Shown: piece after piece, positions 34,961 to 45,059 of the stretch
Layout: each line of letters starts with the position of its first letter
How positions within the stretch are numbered: position 1 is the first letter of the stretch
From: Tetragonia tetragonoides
Taxonomy: Eukaryota; Streptophyta; Magnoliopsida; Caryophyllales; Aizoaceae
Assembly: GCA_038025085.1 (NCBI GenBank)
Contig: CM076145.1
Span: 15,535,000-15,598,999 of the forward strand
DNA length: 64,000 nucleotides
Direction: 5' to 3'
Notes under the pieces: generated by a model
Databases searched by the model: none
Told to the model about the DNA's origin: nothing
What the model saw: the letters and a program-made list of their open reading frames with translations, nothing else
Translations under genes and position numbers: made by a program

Positions 34961-35685
34961 TGGTATCAGAGCCAAGTAGTTCAAATTTGGATCCCTCTAG
35001 TAGTTCTAAGTTTTCAACTTACCCTCATATAGTACATAGTCCGGAAGGATCTAATAATTTGGCTCCACTTCTAAATTATATAACTGATTCTCTGTTAGAA
35101 GTTAAGCACGGAATCGAAAAAATCAAAGTAGATTTAAAAGCCTTTAAAAAATTAATTGAAACTTTACACCTAAGTTTATTAAACGAAATTAGACATAATA
35201 ATAAAGTAAGGCAAGGGAAGAAAGATAACACTTCTGCATCCTTTATATACCCTTATCCTTCTACAAATAGTATAAAAAGCCATTTCTAATAGCTGACCTA
35301 CCAATAGAACTAGAAAGCTCAGAAGATGAAAACGAAGGAGAAGTATCAGGAGTACAGCATGACTGAATTGGAAGAACTATTCGATAAAAAAGAAAATCCT
35401 CAAGAACTAAATAAAATTATGGATGCAATCGAAGATAAACAAGGAGTGTTAAGTGAAGGTTTTGAAGAAACCAATAATGTTGGTTTAGAAGAAGACATAT
35501 ACCAACAAATGAGTTTAATTAGACTAGAGGAAATGGATACCATACCTCTAGAAGAGATCAAAAGAAAAATAGACAAAAAGATAGGAAAAATGATTACAGA
35601 GGAAGAAAGCAATGAAGTTGGAGAAGAAGTTATGGAAAAACCATATGAAAATAACTTTGTTTACAAAATAACTTTAGTTACGTAA
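34961..35685 (+). other. PBS-like motif followed by two lysine/glutamate-rich open frames; retroelement or pararetrovirus remnant?
   Basis: TGGTATCAGAGCC (34961-34973) is an initiator-Met primer-binding motif, used by many plant LTR retrotransposons and by the plant pararetroviruses (Caulimoviridae). An open frame runs from the motif to 35289 without an obvious ATG start; it has a helical, charged segment (LLEVKHGIEKIKVDLKAF). After several stops the same frame reopens at ATG 35326 and runs to 35685 (119 aa, Glu/Lys-rich, TELEELFDKKENPQELNKI). I recognise neither protein. No RT or protease motif is present, and no LTR end precedes the PBS. An endogenous viral or Gag-like fragment is possible; confidence is low. 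Confidence 0.35.
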
Positions 35686-36659
35686 GTCAAAAAATTATAA
35701 TTCTGACTCCATTTGATTGGATTCAAAAAAAATCTTCGAAACGAGATATATATGTATATGTCCTATAAATGTTGCGTTCTTTCCGTGTGGTGATGACACG
35801 TAGGACGTCACATAAGAGGAAATGTTTGTGTGAAAATGACATGTAGACGCCGTTATTTACGTGTGGTAATCACACGTAGGACGTCACATCAGAGAAATTT
35901 TCGTGTGAAGATGACATATAGACCCCACATGTGCTCAACTTTGTCACATAGTTTTAGTTGTGCGGTATAAAACGAACATGTGCTATCAACTTTTAGGGCA
36001 CATATACCGTTAATGCAAAATGAGTTTATTCATTATTTTCATTAATTGAATTACTTATTAAAATTAGTGTACATATCTATCTAAACTTAGTCCAATCTCA
36101 TTACAAATGGAGGTGGCATGAAAGTATCATTTTCAAGAATTAGCATGTCACATCCTATGGATAGAAGTCTTTGCAAAAATAAAATTAAAATGTATTTTAC
36201 TAATAATATTAATAATTTCACATCAAATATTTTAAGCATTATATTATTAAATATATTAATAAAATTATTTTACGAGCCCGTGCGAAGCATGGGAATATGA
36301 CATGTAGAAGCCACATGGTTTTAGTTGTGCGGTATAAAACGAGCATGAGGTATCAACTTTTAGTGTACATATACCATTAATGCATTATGAGTTTATTCAT
36401 TTTTTCCTTTAATTGAATCACTTATCAAAATTAGTGTGTTTATACTACTTTTATTCTCTATTTAAATTTAGTCCAATCTCATTACAAATTTTCAAGAATT
36501 AGCATGCATCCTGTGGATAGAAATCTTTCCAAAAAAAAATTAAAATGTATTTTATCAATAATATTAATAATTTTACTTCAAATATTGTAAGCATTTTATT
36601 AGTAAATATATTCATAAAATTATTTTACAAGCCCGTGCGAAGCACGGGGATAAAACCTA

Positions 36660-36660
<1 letters not shown>
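35655..36660 (+). mobile_element. Helitron-like family B, two tandem 3' units
   Basis: The terminus is a perfect 7-bp-stem hairpin, CCCGTGCGAAGCACGGG (36632-36648), then eight bases and CTAG (36657-36660), then (TA)n. A second, slightly decayed hairpin CCCGTGCGAAGCATGGG lies at 36277-36293. The 366-bp segment ending at 36660 repeats the segment from about 35917 to 36294 (shared TAGTTTTAGTTGTGCGGTAT-like landmark, then ATGAGTTTATTCATT). The unit is thus duplicated head to tail with its hairpin, or one copy inserted at the end of another. It overlaps the end of the upstream open frame. Confidence 0.6.

Positions 36661-36732
<72 letters not shown>
36661..36732. repeat. (TA)n microsatellite between two Helitron-like elements
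   Basis: About 72 bp of TA directly after the CTAG of family B and before the family A 5' region. Confidence 0.95.
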
Positions 36733-36736
<4 letters not shown>

Positions 36737-36861
36737 CGTCGGTAATGTGACATGTGTCACATTATTAGTGCCTATTTTTTTTTCTTTTTTTTTTCTTTTT
36801 ATTTTGTCATTATGATTTTTATGGTGATCATTAATTTTATATATTAAATGTAATAATAAAA

Positions 36862-36953
<92 letters not shown>

Positions 36954-38274
36954 CTTGATCATTTTTAAATTTAAATAATATTTTGGATCATCACTTTTAT
37001 TAACTTTTATATTTATGAGTATAAGAGAACTTAATATGACCACTTTTATTGTATTTTACAATTGCGGGAAAAAAAAAAGTATTTTAACGTGGCAATATGT
37101 TTTAGGGGATAAGTGCGTGTTATATGATAAGGGTTATATATAGAGTCACTATTTTTAATAAGACGTGGTAGCTGATATTTGATTAATATTTGTGGCGATA
37201 AGCGTATGTCATTTGGCAACAAACATGTCACTAATATTTATTTGCCTAATTTTATAGGGATAAGCGCATGTGTGACAATGGTTACGTATAAAATCATCAT
37301 TTCCAAGTTGTAATGTAGTTGTGGGTATTACATGGTAGGTGATATTTGACTTATATTTGGCTGGATAACTGTAGGTTATGTGACAATGAACATGTGACTG
37401 ACATTTTTGGAATAAGTGTGGGTATATAGTTTTGGGTAAAATCGCAAGTAATGTCACAATTTGATTTGACATTAATTATTTTTCTTTTTTTGTTTATATA
37501 TTTTGGTGAGTAATTAGTTGTCATCAACATCCTATAGTAATTGCTATATCGTATTCATATTCCTTCTTTTTTTCTTTAGATAGAATTACATTAATACAAT
37601 CTATTAATGTCCAATTTTAATGTTTTCAACATAATGAAAACTCTTTTTGGGTATAAATCAAAAAATGAATATTTGGGGGAATAGATTCACATAAGGGTTA
37701 TATAGTTGTGGGTATAAGCGTAGGCAACGTACAAGAGGCACAAGTATCACATTTTGACGGATTACATATTATTTTCCCTTTTCTAGATAGTGAGTTGTCG
37801 CTATTTTCCAATTGAAAGAAGGTAAGTCTTTTAACTTTTAGATTCCAAATACTGAAATATACATTAAGGGACAGTCTGATCAAACCGATGGTTGTTTAAT
37901 AACAAGAATTATATTGTTTGGTATGAGCATAGGCTATGTGAAATTTCACTATTATTTGTGGGGATAATCGTCGTTAATATGACAAACATTAAATATTTAA
38001 TTATATTTTATATGAAGGTATAAACATAGGTTAGACATAAATTATTTTAATCAAGTGATAGATACTATTTTATTTTTTAATCGGAGAATGATGAGTGGTA
38101 TGACATGTGTTTCGACCAATTACTATTTTTCATTAATTTTAATATACCTATGTATAATTTCAAAAAAATTCATTATTCTTTATATGTATAATTTTAAAAA
38201 ATCAAAAAATTTATTTGAACATAAAAATATAATGATAAATGGGTTGTCCGTGCGTAGCACGGGTAAGGTCCTAG
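36733..38274 (+). mobile_element. Helitron-like family A copy, plus orientation (about 1.5 kb)
   Basis: It starts near AAAAGCGTCGGTAATGTGAC after the TA tract. It ends with hairpin CCGTGCGTAGCACGG (38248-38262), eight bases, and CTAG (38271-38274), followed by TATATATATA. Its reverse complement matches the bodies of the copies at 13767-29220 and 31670-34561. An internal (TA)n tract at 36863-36952 is lacking at the corresponding site of the other copies. Non-coding. Confidence 0.62.
36863..36952. repeat. (TA)n microsatellite inside family A
   Basis: About 90 bp of TA. Confidence 0.95.
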
Positions 38275-40326
38275 TATATATATAAAGTTGGATCATGATA
38301 GCCGCTGCATCGACACGTGTAATGCCACATCCCCGTGTCCAGTCAGCATTATATAAAAAGTCATCAATTAAATTAAATTAAATTAAATTAGGATACATGA
38401 ATTTTTTTTATCTAATTAAATTAAGATACGTGAACATTAATATCATAAATATGTTACATGAACTTAAAATAAAACTAAAATTTAGGTACATCAAATTTTA
38501 TTATTTGGATACATGAACATTAATTTCATAAATATGGTACATGGGCTTAAAATAAATAATACTTAAACTAAGTACAACGAATTTAATTTGTAAGGAAAAA
38601 CTATCATAAACAATTATTGCATAAAGACTACAAAGCTAATAGCTAAAATCCACGTATCGGTAAATTTAGACATTTAAAATTTCTAAGTGATCCTCCATGA
38701 ATTGGAGAAATATAGTAGATTTTTTTTTTGTTATACTTAGTAGTCCATTTATTAAATTGAAAATAAAAGTAGCAGAAACTCATACACCCATTGGAGCCGT
38801 AGCTCATACACCCATGGAATCCAAGCAAAACGTACGACCAAAGGCATAAATACCAAAGAAATATAGTAGATTATTAGAATATTTAAGTAAGATTGTACAT
38901 GTAACCATAAGGTAGTTGTAAATATAACTATTTTTATCAATAAATTCTTTTAATTAAATAGGACAATAATTAAGTTGTCCACGTGGATCCAAACAACCGT
39001 TGCATAAGGCATGACATAAAACATAAATAATTTTACGCATAATACAATGTAAATCAAGAGGGATAAGAACCATTACTAATGGACATTAATTATGAGAGGG
39101 TATAAAGTTATGTAATACAAAAGCATAAGGAGGTTTTAATATCACGATTGGTACAGCGTGTGAAGATTGTAGTTATAAACCTGTCACTTAGATATTTCTT
39201 ACAAAAAAAATTGCAGTATGAGATTATTTTTATCCATTTGAATACAATCAATTGAGCATGTCATGTAAGCTACTTTAAATAACACACACAACTTTGATTT
39301 TGTGTTACTCATTATTGTTTACTATATATTTTATATATTGAAAAAGCATTAATCTTTAATTAAAATTTAAATGAAATAACAATAATCTAAAACAAAATAT
39401 CTAATGATAAACTATAAAGCCCATGCCTCACATACGTAACATCTACATAAGTGCCACATTGGTTGCCATATCATTTGGTCAAAACATTAAATGCAACATC
39501 TATTGACTTTTTAATGCTTATATAATAATGCTTTCAAGTTCAATGTATACTCTCATTAAGTATCATTTTCGAAAAAAAATTTTCTAATGATGAACTACAC
39601 GCCTGTACATCGCACGGGACAACTGCTGCATCGACACGTGACATCCACATAAGCGCCACATTGGTTGCCATATCATTTGCGTCAAAACATTAAATGCAAC
39701 ATAAACTAGATACAATGAATTTAATAATGAAAAGTAATCACAAGTAATAAATGCATAAAGAATTTAAAACTAACGGATAAAATCACGTATTATGCATCTC
39801 AATCTTCAAAGTGATTCCATACCCTAACAAAACTACATGATTCATGGAGATGGAACAATATGATAAACTGGTAAAATAATGTGAATAATTTTCGATTCCT
39901 TTAAGTATAAAAAAAAGATAAGAAATTAATTTATCTACATGTATCAAATAAAACAACTGTTGCCATAACACATTACATGACGCATAAATAATTTTACATA
40001 AAAAAATAAAATCCAAAGAGAGATAAGAAACATTGTGAATTTATCATTTAACTATTTTTTTGAATAATTTTTAAACGGATGAAAATATATAAAATTAACT
40101 TTTTCATAATTTAAATAAAAACAATTGTTATTTGCATGTCACATAAGCAACTTTACATTACACATTGGTCATAACACAACTTTGATTTTGTACTGGTAAC
40201 TCCATATTAGTTATTATATACAGTATTGATAAATCATTACCCTATTTTCTTGATAGCATTACAATTTTTTTTTTTTTTTTTTATGATAAACTACAAGCCC
40301 GTGCATCGCACAGGGCATGCACCTAG
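38275..40326 (+). mobile_element. Helitron-like family C region with two hairpin ends
   Basis: The 3' end has a CCCGTGCATCGCACAGGG hairpin (40298-40315) followed by CTAG (40323-40326). A related hairpin occurs at 39602-39618 without CTAG. GCTGCATCGACACGTG occurs at 38304 and again at 39623, and GCCACATTGGTTGCCATATC at 39452 and 39655. Two related units therefore lie in tandem (about 38285-39618 and 39619-40326). Neither encodes a protein. The 5' boundary is uncertain. Confidence 0.5.

Positions 40327-40329
<3 letters not shown>

Positions 40330-40391
<62 letters not shown>
40330..40391. repeat. (TA)n microsatellite between family C and a LINE fragment
   Basis: About 62 bp of TA. Confidence 0.95.
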
Positions 40392-40394
<3 letters not shown>

Positions 40395-41330
40395 CCTCGC
40401 GGAATTGGTGACGAATTTGGTAGTTGGATGTGTGTTGAAGTAGTCGCTTGATATCCGTCACTAGACTGCTTATGCTCCATGAAATCTTGCATAGCCCTTG
40501 AATTGCATGCAAAACAAGTTTGTTATACCCTTCAATAAAAATATTAGAAAAACCTAATTGTATGGCCTTATGAAGCCCATTTCTTAGTGCGGTAGCTTCT
40601 GCAACATTGACAGACGCATTACCCAAATGTTGACAACCAACATGACAAGTGTACCCAAGCTGATTGCGGAGCACATAACCCGAACCAGATCCATAACTGT
40701 TTTTCGCACCATCGAAATTAAGTTTGATATAATGTTCAGGCGGTGGTTCCAACGTATATTAATATATTCATTTTGTTTGAGATGGGTACTTTGTCTGTCC
40801 ATATTTATTGATCGATGGTCATTATATGTTCGAAATTGGTGGTCTAATCTCGTTCTATGTTCCCATTCCTGCCATGAAGCTTGTGCTCTCACTATTGTAG
40901 CTTCTAAGTTGAACGGTGTATTATTAAAGATCGCTGAGTTCCTAGATTTCCATAAACTCCAAGTTAAGTGTATACTTTTATGTAAATGATCAATTTGATG
41001 AGTTTGTATCAAGTGTGACCACCATTCTACTATATGATCTGTATCTGGCTTAAGATTTAGCCATTTTATCTGATGAGCTCTATGCCAAACTTGCTTAGCA
41101 AATTGGCAATCAAAGAATAAGTGGAATACATTTTCACAATGTGCATGACAAAGAGGGCATGTTTCGTCTATATTAACTCCTCTAGCTATTAAACAAGAGC
41201 GAACTGGAAGACCATTATTTAATATTTGCTAAAGGAAAATTTGGAGTTTTGGGAGAATATCTAAAGTATATGGGTGAATCCGTGAATGTGATACCCTTCT
41301 TCAAAGGTGACCACATTTCCCTAACTAATG
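40392..41330 (-). pseudogene. LINE ORF2 3' fragment: zf-RVT plus RNase H
   Basis: On the minus strand from about 41275: a zf-RVT domain (CPLCHAHCENVFHLFFDC) with an in-frame TAG just before it where tryptophan is usual, a linker with LTWSLWKSRNSAIF, then an RVT_3 RNase H-like domain (KLNFDGAKNSYGSGSGYVLR, NVAEATALRNGLHKAIQLGF, ending HQFREAN). A frameshift between about 40750 and 40590 separates the two open stretches. RNase H domains of this kind end one group of plant L1 elements. The coding sequence runs into the (TA)n tract, so its 3' end was probably replaced by the adjacent Helitron/microsatellite junction. Confidence 0.78.
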
Positions 41331-41659
41331 GTTTTTTTAGTAGGTTTTTTTTCCTAAGATGTTTCATTTCTATTATGAAAAATCCTATATGGGTCCGAAC
41401 TATAAAACGTTATCTTAGTTATTAATACAAAGATCTTAATTACCAAAAAAAAGAAAAAAGAAAAAGAAAACCATCAATTTCAGCTAACACCAGCACCACT
41501 ATAAAAGACCTTTAAACTTCAACAATGAACAAATTTTAGTAGAAACAATTTACAACACGAAAAAAGATGCAATAGGGATTCGTTGACGCTCATCCTTTAA
41601 CTGAAGTATAATTCAGCTCTGAATTGAACTGAACTAAATTCAATACCACTAAATTAAAT
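41331..41659. other. Spacer ending in ACTGA-type repeat
   Basis: No gene. The last 60 bp (GAATTGAACTGAACTAAATT) belongs to an ACTGA-rich repeat that resumes at 42651, so the next element split it. Confidence 0.4.
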
Positions 41660-42642
41660 GGGCGCTGTTATTGCCAGACCAAAAAACACTATTCCCAGGC
41701 CACTAATTTAGTTAGTTGACAATTTAGCCCTCATAATAAAAAAAGAAACACTAATTATTCTCTCTCTTCATAATATGGATTTGTGTACACTTGCCTTATC
41801 TGCAATATTGAGTGTCTGAGCATTTTAATCAAAATGATAATTCAAATTAAAATCTTGCCAAATACATATTGCATTTCATTCATACAAAATATCCAAAAAA
41901 TCAAGTGTTCATACACATCTGATCAGTTGATCAAACAAGATACCCCATTGCATAAAACAATTGGAAACCATTGAACAAACATTTATAAAAACTAAAAATC
42001 AGAGTTGGGCATTTTGATCGGCAACCGTAGTGAACCAACTAATTTATGAAAGTTTCTAAAAGCTCCCATCTCCTAATTTTTGGACTTCTAAGTTAGTAAC
42101 TTGCCAAACTCCCAAATTCTGATTTCCTAGCTCGGCAATTCATGTCTTCCTTCTATGAATGATTATTCTTCACTTTGATGCACCACTGAATTGGTACAAT
42201 AATGTTACTCCTTTTGAACTTTTCGTTCTCGACAATGAGATCTAAATAATTCTAAGCTAACTTTTTTCCCAAGAGGTATATTGGTGAATACGCATTTAAT
42301 ATGAGTAAATAGTTTAAGTCTGTATCATACCATTTAGGAAAATAATAACATAGTTTTATACTTTTATTCAACAATTTCTCAGATTGAGCACATGGATGAC
42401 ATGCAAACAATTAAGCAAAAATATCATAATGTAGCATATCATGAATGTCAATTTGCTTAATTGTTGGAGTTGAAGGATCTCTAATTATAATGTATTTCCA
42501 TAAGTTTATTTGTAAATAAGGCAATTAAAAATAAAGAAGAGAGAACATGTGATTTACCTTATTAATGTGAAGGACTATATTTTCAACTTACATAATTAAT
42601 GATCTGACATTAGTATTTTCTGGCCTGGCAATAACAACGGCC
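41660..42642. mobile_element. Non-autonomous DNA transposon (983 bp), 8-bp TSD
   Basis: GGGCGCTGTTATTGCCAGACC on the left and the reverse complement of the right end (GGCCGTTGTTATTGCCAGGCC, 42621-42642) are near-identical inverted repeats. AATTAAAT is an exact 8-bp TSD (41652-41659 and 42643-42650). TSD length suggests hAT, whereas the GG start is less typical, so the superfamily is left open. No transposase frame. Confidence 0.75.
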
Positions 42643-43237
42643 AATTAAATTTAACATTACTGAACTGAAATGAACATTTATGTACTAAACTAAACCCCAT
42701 TTTCTATTTGAGACAAAATGTATGTTTGTGAAATGAACACCACTGGAACCAACTGAATATCACTGAACTGAATTGAACATAATTGAACTGACACGGCACC
42801 ATTCTTGAACTAAATTGAACTGACCAGGTAAGTTTTAAAGAACACACCCCAAATTGCTACTTGCTACTCCAGTATTGTTGTTGAGGAAACTAAGGGTGTG
42901 TTCTTTTTCACTTAATAATTGGTTCAGTTCAATTCAATTAAGTTCAGTTCACTGAAAAAGAACACACCCTTTGAACTAGACTCAACCGAACTTAACGGAA
43001 CTTAACTTAAGTGAACTCACCACTGAAATGAATTGAATCCTACTTTTTATGTGAGACAAAATGTATGTTTTTTAACTGAATACTACTGAACTGAACTGAA
43101 CATCACTTTACTAAACTAAAATAACTAAACTGAAGTAGACATCACTTAACTTACACGAGATCACTTAACTTACACAAGACCAATCTTAAACTGAACGGAA
43201 TTGAACTAACGGGATAAGTTCTAAAAAACATGTAGAC
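42643..43237. repeat. ACTGA-rich MITE cluster with GGGTGTGTTCTTT ends
   Basis: Degenerate GAACTGAACTGAA repeats dominate. AGACAAAATGTATGTTT occurs near 42712 and again near 43054, so two related copies about 342 bp apart lie in tandem. GGGTGTGTTCTTTTTCA (42894-42910) and TGAAAAAGAACACACCC (42953-42969) form a perfect 17-bp inverted repeat, and AGAACACACCC near 42838 is the end of the previous copy. Confidence 0.6.
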
Positions 43238-43245
43238 CTTACCCG

Positions 43246-44452
43246 CATGGGTGGAGCTAAGGGGGGACCGGTGGAGCCCATGGTCCCCCCCCTGAGTCTG
43301 AAATTTTATAATACATTGTGTAGTAGCTTAGCATGTGTGCTAGTTGTCTCTGATGGCAGGAGAGAGTAAGTGTAGCGCTTCCTGACTGATGTCCAGGGAT
43401 CAAATTCATCCACGCAACTTTCAAATTCCCTATCTTTTTCTGTTTTTTCACCAACACCTTTTTATAAGTGAAAATCTTCGTCATTTCCCTTTTTGTTTTT
43501 GTCTCTTACATAAAAAATAAATACATTGTGTCACTATATATCGATCCTTTTGATATTGATCCTTCACAAAAACTTGTTTAAAACGGTCTTTTTGTAGCTT
43601 TTGATGAGTCGAGAGTCACTTTTTAGTAAAACAAGGGTCATAGTTCATGATAAGTGACCCCTACATTACTAAATAGTGACCCCATTTTTCTATGAATTTG
43701 TTTTATACAAGACTTACTGTTGAAGTGGGTTTGTGTCCCACATAAAAAGATTAAAGGGTCTTGAGCATACATATAAGGAAGTGGGTTACTCCACCCATTG
43801 CCAATTGGTTTTGGGTTGGAACCTCACTTGATTTATATGTGTGCTCACTTGTTAAGGCCCAACTATTGAAATTTATCATGGTATCAGAGCGGGTTTTATC
43901 CTGGCTTAATGTTACCCCTTATTGGCCCACGCGCGTGTGACTAGCCCATAGTAGGCTTTATTTGGTCCACGCTTCAGCCCATGATGGGTCTTTGCGTGAG
44001 GTGGAGTGTTGAAGTGGGTTTGTGTTCCACATAGAAAGATTAAAGGGTCTTGAGCATACATATAAGGAAGTGGGTTACTCCATCCATTGCAAATTGGTTT
44101 TGGATTGGAACCTCACTTGACTTATATGTGTGCTCACTTGTTAAGGCCCAATTATTAAAATTTATCACTTACTCTTGATCCTTATTATCATTCATTAATA
44201 CCTTTTTAATTATACTATGTAAGGAGTAAAATTTTATATATTTTTATTTGTCATTTATTTTTCTTTGATGATTTTGATTTAGTCAAAGTCTTAATCGCAA
44301 AAGAAGGACTTTGCTAAGAAAACCCACAAATACCTAGCTCAAATGAAAGGTCTTGCAAAAAAATAAATCATTATCAAAAGGAAGACCTAAAAAATAGAAG
44401 ACGGACTAAAAAAATATAATTTTAGTCCCCCTGATAAAATTCTCCGCCATTG
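43246..44452. mobile_element. hAT-like element (757 bp without its nested TRIM)
   Basis: The left end CATGGGTGGAGCTAAGG and the reverse complement of the right end, CAATGGCGGAGAATTTT, resemble the CARTGGCGGAG ends of a plant hAT group. CTTACCCG (43238-43245) and CTTACCCT (44453-44460) are an 8-bp TSD with one mismatch. G/C homopolymer runs near 43260 and 43285 are typical of such ends. No transposase frame remains. A TRIM is nested in the middle. Confidence 0.65.
43718..44167 (+). mobile_element. Complete TRIM retrotransposon (450 bp)
   Basis: Two 161-bp LTRs (43718-43878 and 44007-44167) start TGTTGAAGTGGG and end ATTTATCA. The internal 128 bp begins directly with the PBS TGGTATCAGAGC (43879-43890) and ends with a purine-rich GTGAGGTGGAG before the 3' LTR. 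The TSD CTTAC is exact (43713-43717, 44168-44172). The LTRs differ at eight positions by eye (about 5%). There is no coding capacity, as expected for TRIMs. No 5S rRNA-like sequence was seen in the LTRs, so it is not Cassandra. Confidence 0.92.
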
Positions 44453-44496
44453 CTTACCCTTTTAGTTCTGTCCTAACTCCTAAAGAAGTATCCTAA

Positions 44497-44791
44497 TGTG
44501 TTGTTTACTTGCTTGCAATCAAATGCAATACAATGCAATCATTTATAGGGTAAAGGGGAAGTGGAAAAGGAAAAAAGAGGAGGAAAGAGATGGAAAAAGT
44601 AAGATTGATTACACCATCCAAAGTAATCATCATTACATGGAAAAAGTTGAGCAATTATGATTACAATGGATAATGCAATCAACCACACATTTTCTATCCA
44701 TCTCCTCTCACTCCTTCACTTTTCACCTTATATTTACTTTATAAAATGATTGCAATGCATTGAATTTGATTGCAACCAAGTAAACGAGACC
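44497..44791. mobile_element. Tourist-like MITE, 295 bp
   Basis: TTGTTTACTTGCTTGCAATC on the left matches the reverse complement of the right end (TCGTTTACTTGGTTGCAATC); TIR similarity extends about 50 bp. TAA flanks both ends (44494-44496, 44792-44794), as in PIF/Harbinger MITEs. Confidence 0.78.
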
Positions 44792-45059
44792 TAAGTGTCA
44801 ATTGCATGGGTATTAGTAAATTAGTAATCTCAATTCTTAAGCACAAGGCTAAACTACTTTTAATTATTTTTTCTTTTTTTATGGAACATAACGCTTTGAG
44901 GAGTGAGGCATTAATTTTCTCTTATCAAAGAAAGGACTTATTGAAAGATTTCAACCCCGTAAGGCCACAATACAACATAGGTCCCCACTGTCACCAACCA
45001 GCACCACCACAACATAATTCAGATTCCCCCATAAAGCCAAATTAACACCGGTTGGATTC

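Noticed and set aside
43718..44167. Cassandra-type TRIM
   Set aside because: Cassandra LTRs carry a 5S rRNA-like region; none is seen in these 161-bp LTRs.
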